Assembly: GCF_963675165.1 (NCBI RefSeq)
Contig: NC_087389.1
Coordinates: forward strand, 6,062,621-6,126,620
Length of the DNA stretch: 64,000 bases
Source of the DNA: Halichondria panicea
Lineage: Eukaryota > Porifera > Demospongiae > Suberitida > Halichondriidae
Reading direction: 5' to 3'
The notes beneath the pieces are model-generated. The model was not told the DNA's origin, did no database searches, and saw nothing but the letters and a program-made list of their open reading frames with translations. Within the stretch, counting starts at the first letter, position 1; each line of letters begins with the position of its first letter. The translations under genes were made by a program, and so were the position numbers. Below, in pieces: positions 55,563 to 64,000 of the stretch.

Positions 55563-58500
55563 TGTACTATAAAGTTCCTTGCTCCCCTCACCTTCCTTTC
55601 TCTGCCTCTCCTCTGGCCTTCCTCGTATCTCAGCAATCCTATTCTCACTGTAATGTATGAACCTCTCACACTCTTGTATCTCTAAGACACACTTCTTGAT
55701 CTTCCCCTCCACCTCCTCCAGCTCTCCCTGCAGTTGTCTCCGGTCTTGGTCAGTGATGTCATCAGACAGTCTCTGTTGGAGGGCAGCTCTTCTCTGGGGG
55801 GAGTAAAGAATATATATACGACTGAATGAACATTCCACCAAATAGAACATGCAGCTGATACAAATCACTACTGCACGTTATAAGGTTAACAAATTGCGTA
55901 CAATCCACATAACAAAATATAAAGGTCAGCAACCACTAACCTATTCAATCAGTAAAAGTGGACTTATAAAACATACACAAAGGTAGACAAAAAGCAACCA
56001 TTCATCATACAATGGACAGTACATGTACACACATTGTCGTTCTGCTAGACTACGTGTACCACTCTTACCACGAGAGTAGTAAGTGCAACTGTCAACACTC
56101 ACCGTCTCGTAACTCTTCAGTTCACTCTCCTCCTTAGCCTTCCACTGGACAAGGTGAACAAGACAAGAGTGATTAGACTGTGTGTTTGTGGTCACACATT
56201 ATGAGTTGTCTATAGGTGTAGCTACGAGGGTCAGGTAAGGATATGAGACTATACAAACTGAATGCACATGAAGTGTACGGTATGTTGCCAACATTGTTTG
56301 ACTCACGTTCTATTGTTCCAGATATTCAGTAACCATGGAAATGTATGGAGAGAAAAGAATATAATCACAAACCTGTACACTATGATGTCAATAATTTATA
56401 TTACACGGCATGTTCTCATACGTACAACTCAAACATTACTGACACAAGTACAGTCACAAGTCAGTGCAGTGTCCCGCTCACCTTCTGTTTAGTCCAATGA
56501 GACACCAGCATAAGACACACATGGAAACAGAGAGAGGGGGATGATGGTAGGAGCAGTGAGTGCATTCATACATGTCTGTATACTGTAACTTACCCTCTGT
56601 TGTTCCAGTAATCATTAGCAGTAGTCACATTAACAAGTAGTAGGACACGGATATGTAGAGAAATGAACATGTTCAAATACACGAATGCATTCACACATGT
56701 ATACATCAATTATTGCAAGTACACGTCTGTACAGCATGAAACTATCAAGAGCAGTACCAATCCTAAATAAAGCCACACAATATCTGCCTTCATGCAGTAG
56801 TACATGTACACAAGTCAGTCTAGTTTGCCATTAAATATACAATGCTCAGCTAGCGCACACTGACAATAATAAACTCACGCCCTGTTGTTGAGTAACAGTC
56901 CACAGAGGGTACATGTGAGGAGAGAGGGATATGAACACACTGGTAGTAACTCAGTACACACTGGCTAGTACACACACAGGTACTTAGTACTAGCAATGGC
57001 AGATAATGGAAGGGTCAGTGGGTGGGTCAGTGGAAGGGACGGTAAATGGTACAACAAGCATCTTACATGTACAACTTTGATACGTATGATTTTGTTTGTC
57101 GTACAATACAAGACACGCACTCCATGAGACACACACACAATCACAACATACCTCAATGCGACCCTGAGACACATCAAATGGTACATGTGAGGGAGAGATT
57201 TAATCTTAACACACATACAAGACATCAGATCAGTTGAACGCTGGTGTGTATGGGACTGACTACACATAGCAACAAGTGGAATACATCTAGACCTGGCACA
57301 TTAAAGCTCTTGGGAACAATCTTGAGAAACCAAGAACTTAATTAGTTGGGGAATTTACATGTACACAATGTACACGATGCATGTACATGTGTGGTGTTTC
57401 TAAATTGTGCGTAAAAATAATGGGACTACAAATAGTACAAGGTTACTGTTCGGAAATTTACGTACATGCAGATTTAGGAAAGTTAGTCAGTACAAACATT
57501 TTGGGCAAGTTTGGAGCATGTGTAATGTGCCCTGGCCTACACCTGGGGTAACCACAAACTGGGAAGCTGATATCGTCCTCGTAGCCGTGGTCTACCCTAT
57601 ACGAGGGAGAGGGTCAGCTCTAGAGGACAAGGGACACACTAGTCACGCTAGGTAACCAGTACATCCGTACACATTGCAGCTGAACCATTTTAGTGTGTGG
57701 ACATTGAGTACCCATAAGAAGCTCACCTCCTACAGTAGTCCAAATCAGTGTGAGGTCCAACATAGGAATGAGTGTGTGCATGGGAAGAGACAAACACGAT
57801 AATGTACCAACTTAGATGCATATTCTATAAACCAACAAAAGTATTAAAAGCACAACCTAATAAGTTTTGTGGGCCTCGGCTAATGTAACCATTAAAATAA
57901 GTGTACACGTGAAAACACAACTTACATACTGTTGATCCAGAGAGGGAGAGTCAACAGGGCAAACACGTGGGAAGATAGTAAATGAATGATTACGAGGTTG
58001 AATGTGATCATGCTAAATATTTCCCTATATAACACTATGGCACTGTACACACACAAGAGTAATAATGGGGAAGTAGAAACATCACAGAATATGCAACAGA
58101 CACTAAATACTCTGACAACACACACCAACTTACACCCTGTTGTTTCAGAGGGTCAGTCAAAGGTGAGGTGGAGATGCATGAAATGGAAGGAAGAGAACAT
58201 TAGTGCAGTGATACAGTACACTGGTGATGCATGACACAGGGGAGGGGAAACAATTGTGGACAGCCAAACATGCAGACTGAAACACTTGATTAACCATGCA
58301 TACTTTCAGGTACTACTATACGAGTAGATCTACTGGTCTCAATTAAGGAATAGTATCACATTCAGTTATCCGTATGTGCTCTTCTTTACACTGTCTACCT
58401 CCTAACAACAAGTGCTCAGAGCACAAGCATTTCAGCTTGGTAGAATGTGATTGCACACAACGTACCTCAATGAATTCCTGTTGTCCATCCAGAGAGAGTG

Positions 58501-58746
58501 GTACATGTGGAGAGAACAACAACATGAGATAAAACACCTCACACTGACAGGGTAGAGTGTAGGCACTATACTGTGATGAATGAATGATGCCAAGTGTGTT
58601 TATGGGTGGTCAACAAGTACATCTAGGCACTTGCACTGATCATTGAGTATCTATCTATCATGTGAATATCATACCCTTTCCTCACGAGTGAGTCCCTCCA
58701 TCAACTGTGGGGAACTAGCAGCATTCAGTGTTGTAGATTCAGCCAT
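55563..58746 (-). CDS. Coiled-coil gene with tiny splice units, copy 2
   Basis: The start exon 58746-58675 encodes MAESTTLNAASSPQLMEGLT and REER with a phase-0 donor. The best downstream exons are about 56152-56111 (WKAKEESELKSYET) and 55793-55563 (RRAALQQRLSDDITDQDRRQ, LQGELEEVEGKIKKCVLEIQ, FIHYSENRIAEIRGRPEERQ), both phase 0 and strongly coiled-coil. Between the start and these lies a series of splice-like units of 3 or 12 bases, each an acceptor such as CAACAG followed by a few bases and GTAAGT or GTGAGT (for example 58464-58453, EFIE). No family is recognised and no stop codon was found at its 3' end. An alternative donor (GAAG/GTGAGG, phase 1) in the last exon would fit the acceptor at 53435, so it could be the N-terminal part of the COR gene. 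Confidence 0.45.
57295..57713. repeat. Insertion unique to the right duplication copy
   Basis: About 419 bases absent at the corresponding point of the left copy (near 17155, between TAGACCT and AAGAAGCTCACC). No TIRs or coding frame of note. It may be an insertion here or a deletion on the left. Confidence 0.7.
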
Positions 58747-58984
58747 TATCAATCTCAAATTAGTTCTTTGTTTGTTTCAAGGGCTGTTTCAACAAAGAGG
58801 GGCGTAGCTTGTAGGTTAAATGAGGGATTTTCCCACAGCAGCCAATTATGTAAGGGAATTTCCCAGCAAGGAGATTGATTGCTTCATGTACTAAAATTGT
58901 AGACTACAGTCAATAATTGTATCAAATGATCACTTGAGGACAACACAATGAATGAGGTATAAGTATAGGATAGACTACACCTAA

Positions 58985-59092
58985 GAGTAGAATATGCGTC
59001 TATGTAACCTCCGCGGTTGCGGTTAGCCCGAGGCGCAAAGCCGAGGGAATCTAACCGTAACCAAGGCGGTTACTAAGATGCATATTCTATGA
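58985..59092. repeat. Hairpin of about 108 bases
   Basis: AGAATATGCGTCTATGTAAC is mirrored by GTTACTAAGATGCATATTCT, continuing inward with GGTTGCGGTTAG and CTAACCGTAACC. Non-coding, foldback type. Confidence 0.75.
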
Positions 59093-59685
59093 GTGGGTGT
59101 GGTCTATCTAACTTGGACTTCATTGCGCATGCGCGAGGCGTGGTTATAAAAAGCCAGGTTTGGTGCGTAGCAACAGAAATTGAATTTGTGCGAGCTGGAT
59201 GAGCTGGAGAGCTGTGAGAGACACCAGTTGACAGAAAAAGACAAGAAGACGGCTTCATAACAATGAAAAACTACATTAAAACTTAGTAAAGCTTGTGAAA
59301 CGCTTCTTGAAGATACTGGAAAGAACAGACAAGTAAAAAGAACTTAGAACTATGCTAGAACTGACTGCAACACTACAAGAAGAAGAATGAAGCTCTGTGG
59401 TGGAGTGGAAGGGGGTATAGAGCAGACTGGACCGGCATGGAACCTTAAAAAACTCAATAGAAAGTGTCAAGCGACTGCTAAAGTGTTTTTGATGCTTCCT
59501 GGCCCCCCTTGCCCATGCCCAACTGGAAAAAGCAATACAAAGCAACAGCTAGTGGACATGGAAAGAATGGATATTGACTGAACAAACTATTGCATTCTGT
59601 GTTTTTTGTAATGTTTTTGTCATCTTCTTGTCACTTTCACTAAAAATTTCATTCCAACTTTTGAGAACTTCTTGCAAATTATTTG
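59093..59685. other. Interval with no assigned gene
   Basis: Frames on both strands are short, and I could not find an exon pair with good splice signals. A plus-strand frame at 59387-59581 is open but has no recognisable features. Confidence 0.3.
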
Positions 59686-59802
59686 TCACTTCCTGTAGAA
59701 TATGCGTCCATTTCCTGTAGAATATGTGTCCACTTCCTGTAGAATATGTGTCCACTTCCTGTAGAATATGCGCCCATTTCCTGTAGAATAAGTACCATGC
59801 TT
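59686..59802. repeat. Tandem repeat, 23-24 bp unit
   Basis: About five copies of ACTTCCTGTAGAATATGYGTCC in a row. Read on the minus strand it gives a repetitive frame with no other support. Confidence 0.9.
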
Positions 59803-59873
59803 CCGTGTAATCTGCTGTTTTTAGCCAATCAGATCAATTACAGATGATGTAATGTAGTCTAAATATAGCAAAG

Positions 59874-60239
59874 ATGACTAGCTCGACTGACACTGAGTTC
59901 TCTTCCGCTCTGGCTTATGCCCTTTCTTGTGTGAAGAGAAGTCATTTAGTTCTGAGGGATAAACAGCTTGACACTCTACGGATGCTGTACAAAGGGAATG
60001 ATGTTTTCCTGTGGGTTCCTACTGGATATGGAAAGTCTATCTGCTACCAAACTTTGCCTTTTTTATTCGACAAGAAGCTGGATAGAATTAGTTCTCCTCC
60101 TAGTGAGCGTAGTATTGTCCCCTAGTGTCTCTAATGGTAGATCAAGTGACTAGTCTACATGATCGTGGTGTTCCTGCTGGTATACTCAGTGGAAACAAAG
60201 GGGTCGATAAGAAGTCCAAGTGAGTGCTTCACCTACCCC
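59874..60239 (+). pseudogene. RecQ-like helicase N-terminal fragment
   Basis: The frame from 59874 encodes LRDKQLDTLRMLYKGNDVFL and VPTGYGKSICYQ, the motif 0/motif I region of a RecQ-type DNA helicase (Walker A GYGKS). Shortly after, LVSLMVDQVTSLHDRGVPAG and ILSGNKGVDKKSK (motif Ia region) are read in a different frame, and the expected VLVVSP stretch is split: two bases appear to be missing at about 60121. Sequence then ends at a donor-like site against the DUF6589-like gene on the other strand. RecQ-like fragments of this kind are common in invertebrate repeats. It is a remnant, not a full helicase (which would need motifs II to VI). Confidence 0.6.
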
Positions 60240-62732
60240 CAGAATACTCATAAGGCAGTGCCAGTCCTCTATACAAGGCTCTAACTGCTCCAATCGTCCA
60301 CTGCGAGTGTCCGCATCTCGCATATGTTTTTTGCTACATCGCTGTCTTTCACAAGTCATCTGATCGCCACCTGACATAACAGTAAGTTCAATAGAATCTT
60401 TCAAGTATGAATGTTTCTCAAGTATGAATGTTTCTCGATCATTATGTCTATCATGTCTGCGGCCTTTGCCTCATTCTTGTGTAGAACATCAAGGACTACA
60501 ACCTCAGATTTTTTGGCCATCTCTGTGCTGTGGGGGTGCTTAATGTGACTGACAACACACCGTTTGTACCGCTGGAGGGGCTTGATGTACTCGCACAGTA
60601 TTCGACCGACTAGAACGACCAAATTTTCTTGGATGCCCTCAATGTCGGCCTTTGTAGGAAGGAAGTGAGTTATTTTTAGGGAACCCAGGTTAGGGGGGAA
60701 AAGGTTGAGACTGGAGATGGTCCTTTGCCAACAAACTGTACATTTGCACTAGCTCACCATGATGGTCACTACGTATGTCTCTAACGCCCTTTGTTTTAGC
60801 AACGTTGTCCCCCACGAACTTGAAACATGCACCCTCATCAATCCAGGCATCGATAGGACGTTGGTACAGCTTGCTGATTTTCGTGACCAACTTCAACACG
60901 GCACAGTAACTGATAGTGACACTAAGATGATTCAGCCTGGAGTATACCTGTGAGTAATTCAATGTAATCATAATTATATAAGAGGAGATGGATTGGAAAC
61001 GGAGGTAGCATCGCGTTACATTAATTTTTAAATCTGTGTACGGTTGTGCAGCACTTGGGGAAACGATGTTTCTGGAATTAAGACCACTGCAATTAATGCA
61101 TTCAAAGCCCCCCTAAAACAACATGCATTCTCATGCCCTCTATAATGGTGAGCATCCTTTGGAAAAAATACGTTTTTCAAAATAGCTACAAAGAGTGTCA
61201 TGCTCTGAGATCTTTATGAGTATGCTTCTAGCTAATGGTAATACTTAATTATCAGTGTACTGCATGTGTCAATCCATACGTTCCGCAGGTGACAGTTGGG
61301 AGTATACTGCAGGCACTATCTAGTCTAGATTTTACTAACATTACAATCATACATACATTTTGTAGCCTCGATTAAACCCTGGCCTAACGCGGCAAGGTAA
61401 CTTCCGTTTCCAATCCCTCTCTGTGATATAATAATTATACCTGTATCTGAAAATACGTAGTGGACACACATCATACATGTACATGTACATGTACAAACCT
61501 TTTTGTTTACTCTACAGTTGAAGAGTACGAGAGACAGAAACGACTGAATACCGCACATTCTTGTGTTACGCTCTTTCAAGAGAATTGCTGTGGCCATACA
61601 CATCCCAGGGTAGTGACTCTCTCCGCGTTTATGCAAGTTCCTATGATCTGAACGTCCTACGATCGTCTGGATAAGCCTAAATAGAATCGGAGACTTTCGC
61701 TGTAGTTCAGACACAGCCTGTTTCCACGATAACGCTTCCACATTGTCAATTGGAACCCGGTGAAATAGAGAGACAAACTCCCCAGAGTTACGACATAGAG
61801 TGGAACATTCGTCGTCAAGAATTTTCATCACACCCTCTACCAATTGGTCCTTCAGTGAAGGGCAAGAAATGCTGCCTTGGCAATAGACTGAATGTTGCCA
61901 CTATTCAGTGCCTGGCGTAATTTCTGGAGACTTTCATCTACTTCCGCAGTCACTGTACTGGGTGAGCTCACTGTGATCTGTATATTGTTTAATTAATTAG
62001 TGTGATTTTGGTGTGTTTACAGTATCAGATCTGTTATCCTCACCATAACTGTTTCAGTCGAACCAGGCTTGGAAATATCTCTTGCAACACCTTCTGAACC
62101 TTTATGTTAATGGTTATATATTAATTTACGTTCATTTCGTTTGTAGGTGGTTTAACATACCGTCAACAGAAGAAAACTGCTCGAGATTGGTCAACTCTAA
62201 CAGCGGTGGCTGACGAGGACAGTCTGTGTGCGCTATGAAAAAGAGATGATTCCTGTCATTTACATATATGATTTGTTGCAATCAACCTACGTTCCTCCCT
62301 GGTTGAGAAAGCAAGCCTTCTTCCAGGTGCTCCTACTGTCAGACGTTTTGCTAGAGGTCTAGCATGGACTGTGTGAGGTGATGCTTCAAGCCCACTGGTG
62401 TCTTTAGTTCTCTTCCTACCTGATACCATAGGACTACAGATGGAAGCCTTATTTCGACCCTGCTCAAAACCACACTTAGCCATACTTCTAAAGGCTTTAA
62501 GTTTAGACTCCAGAGACTGGAATTTGTTTGTGCAAGCTCTACAAATGTATGAAGATAGCCCATCACACTCACTAACTGGCAGCTCTAGCAGTTTGCCAAG
62601 TCTGTCTGGAAGGCATCTTTGAACAGACTCTTTGCTGAACAGAGCTGAGCAGCGAGTAGAAGTAACAATGTTGCAGCACAATCTGCATATTCTGGTGGCT
62701 GCCATTGTCTTGAACATTCTACCACCAACCAC
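60186..62732 (-). pseudogene. DUF6589-type gene remnant with N-terminal zinc-binding domain
   Basis: The first exon (about 62708-62292) encodes CRLCCNIVTSTRCSALFSKE and SYICRACTNKFQSLESKL, a four-cysteine CxxC...CxxC module like a ZAD or C4 finger, then KRTKDTSG and ARPLAKR. Later pieces at about 62230-62160, 62100-62045, 61970-61500 (MKILDDECSTLCRNSG, ATAILLKERNTRMCG), 60960-60690 (WIDEGACFKFVGDNVAKTKG, VRDIRSDHHGELVQMYSLLA), 60622-60420 (HSTEMAKKSEVVVLDVLHKN) and 60385-60240 (SGGDQMTCERQRC, LEPCIEDWHCLMSILG) match, as I recall it, the large invertebrate family ending in a DUF6589 domain with a GGDQLT motif. A one-base frameshift lies near 61868 (AKAAFL then CPSLKDQLVEG). The C terminus is missing. 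Such genes are multicopy and probably mobile-element derived. Confidence 0.55.
60975..61425. mobile_element. TIR element inside the DUF6589-like gene
   Basis: GGATTGGAAACGGAGGTAGC near the left end is mirrored by TAACTTCCGTTTCCAATCC near the right end, with continuing similarity (CGCGTTA/TAACGCG) over about 35 bases. About 450 bases, non-coding. It separates two DUF6589-like exons, so it lies in an intron or has broken the gene. Confidence 0.65.
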
Positions 62733-63043
62733 GCAGTTTTATGTATTTTTCCTTTGTGTACTTTGTCCGATTTTATCACTTGCGTAATACTGATAAATAT
62801 ACGAATTAATTCGAGCATGCGCATACAAGGTATACCAGGCGGCCGCTGTAAAGCGGACTTGAGTCGAGGCTACCGCTTCGCATAAGATCATGACGTTATA
62901 GAAGAGGTAAGATCATGTGTCAGGTCACCTATGTATAGGGCTGGGATCAGCAATATTGATGGTAAAGGTATCGCATGTACTGGTGAAAAATGCCCTATGC
63001 AGCTCTACAATATTAATTAGCTTAGCTATATTAATTTACCACT

Positions 63044-64000
63044 ATGGCTGATAGATACCCACTAAGTGAGGATCCAAAAAAGACCTTAATAAGATTTTAT
63101 GAGGAGGGCATGCAAAGTAAGGGCAAAACCTGTGCATTATTTCATCTTCAGGCACAGAAGGCGACCAATCTCCCTTTAGACGTTGTTCTGGTAGGTTTAA
63201 TACCATAAATAGATCTAAATGGCATAATTAATGTCATGGGGTGAATGCTCTATGCATTCATGGAGCATTCACCCCATGCGTTGAGCTCAGTTGAGCTTCA
63301 TCGCACAGCAGCAAATGGATATAACTTTGTGAATCTATAAAGCAACGGTACGATCAGAAAACAGTTGCCTTCAAAAATCGTCTACAAGTTTCAAGTTGCC
63401 TATTATTTTCCAACTACTGTCTCATTAGCAGAGCAGTCTATGAAAGTGTCTAGTTCGCTCAAACAGTTCATTTTTGTGTCCACACACACACCAATCACTC
63501 TACCCCTGCTGCGCACACACGGGGTAATTACAGTGCCACCATAATTAAAGTACCATGTGAGCTCATAATTATAGCACTTTAATATTATCGTTTATACAGT
63601 ACAGGTACAGCTAGCTAGCTACAGTAAAACCTGTTCCAATGACCACTCTGATCATTACTATCCCTATGCTGATGTTTTTCACCTCCACCACTTCACACGT
63701 TAATTTGAGACGAGTGGTCTATAATAAAGGCCGCGATTCATTATGTTGTGTACATGATGTCAGTGGCAATATTATATTTATGTACATATTTATATGTGTA
63801 GAATTGGATTAGCAACTACAAGAGATCTCAGCGCAAAGGCGATAGCCCAAGAGTAGGGATTGCAAGCAGTGACATTCCTGGTGGTCCAGGACCACTAAAG
63901 AAAGGCAGATTCTTATCAATCCCCAATGCATATAATGTGCATGTTGCAGAATTCCTCAAGTCTGAAAGTCAGTATTACAAATACTTAATCTGGGTGCTAT
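63044..64000 (+). CDS. Plus-strand gene, 5' part, cut by window edge
   Basis: Exon 1 (about 63044-63190) starts MADRYPLSEDPKKTLIRFYE and ends NLPLDVVL at a GTAGGT donor. Exon 2 starts near 63803 after an AG and encodes NWISNYKRSQRKGDSPRVGI then PGGPGPLKKGRFLSIPNAYN, open to the window end. The join LPLDVVL..NWISNYKR resembles the third helix of a homeodomain-like DNA-binding fold (V..WI.NY.R). Similar homeodomain-like starts are found in some multicopy invertebrate genes. I do not identify the gene. The 600-base intron holds a hairpin at about 63232-63280. Confidence 0.45.
63232..63280. repeat. Hairpin
   Basis: CATGGGGTGAATGCTC is mirrored by GAGCATTCACCCCATG around an 11-base loop. Intronic. 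Confidence 0.8.

Larger units (their letters stand above)
48840..58960. repeat. Segmental duplication, right copy
   Basis: Direct copy of about 9270-18465, about 10.1 kb. It keeps about 1 kb near 55,650-56,620 that is missing on the left and carries an extra 420 bases at about 57295-57713 and an extra stretch around 54,115-54,700. The FYVE exon just beyond the left end point is not present here. Confidence 0.9.

Noticed and set aside
62351-62622. Second frames over the zinc-binding exon of the DUF6589-like gene
   Set aside because: They overlap the better frame with the cysteine pairs and show no family motifs.

Overview
The window looks like nuclear DNA of a marine sponge, most likely a haplosclerid demosponge such as Amphimedon. 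That is an inference. It rests on small intron-rich genes, STAND/NACHT and COR-type P-loop sensors joined to Death domains, abundant short inverted-repeat elements, and the co-occurrence of eIF4E3, IMP4, CRELD, axonemal dynein and synphilin-like sequence. Almost every recognisable gene reads on the minus strand. Most genes are split into short exons, so exon limits below were set by hand from splice consensus and phase, and none was tested against transcripts.

Layout. 1-8.2 kb: fragments and one longer copy of a synphilin-1-like ankyrin/coiled-coil/proline-rich gene, with a FYVE terminal exon and several hairpin repeats between them. 8.2-8.6 kb: terminal exons of an unidentified gene. 8.85-13.9 kb: a COR-type GTPase with Death-domain exons. 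14-18.25 kb: a coiled-coil gene with tiny splice units. 18.5-22.7 kb: a mosaic of fragments (FYVE, CRELD-like, axonemal dynein heavy chain, IMP4). 23.2-24.2 kb: a broken multi-pass membrane protein. 24.6-28.2 kb: repeats. 28.3-32.1 kb: another synphilin-like copy, carrying a stop codon. 32.6-34.5 kb: CRELD and IMP4 fragments. 35.3-39.1 kb: a NACHT-LRR gene with a C-terminal Death domain. 39.7-41.2 kb: a non-autonomous transposon with an 8-bp target duplication and a nested MITE. 42.2-43.5 kb: FYVE and synphilin-like fragments. 44.9-46.5 kb: an eIF4E3-like gene. 46.9-58.96 kb: a second COR-type sensor and coiled-coil gene. 59.9-62.7 kb: a RecQ-like helicase fragment facing a DUF6589-type gene remnant. 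63.0 kb to the end: the start of an unidentified plus-strand gene.

The dominant structure is a segmental duplication: about 9.27-18.46 kb corresponds to about 48.84-58.96 kb, same orientation, roughly 39.5 kb apart. The long COR exon is open in both copies and differs at about 20 residues of 740, whereas the neighbouring coiled-coil gene has lost about 1 kb in the first copy. Smaller pieces (synphilin-like, FYVE, IMP4 and Death-domain tails) recur as partial copies, so the region is either a recombining accessory locus or partly mis-assembled haplotypes.

The most interesting biology is how the sensors are built. The COR GTPase core is followed by an array of short symmetric phase-1 exons that encode Ser/Gln-rich linkers and then Death-domain exons. 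The second COR locus and the NACHT-LRR gene have the same kind of terminal linker plus Death-domain exon, all in phase 1. This suggests that two sensor classes exchange Death-domain tails by exon shuffling.
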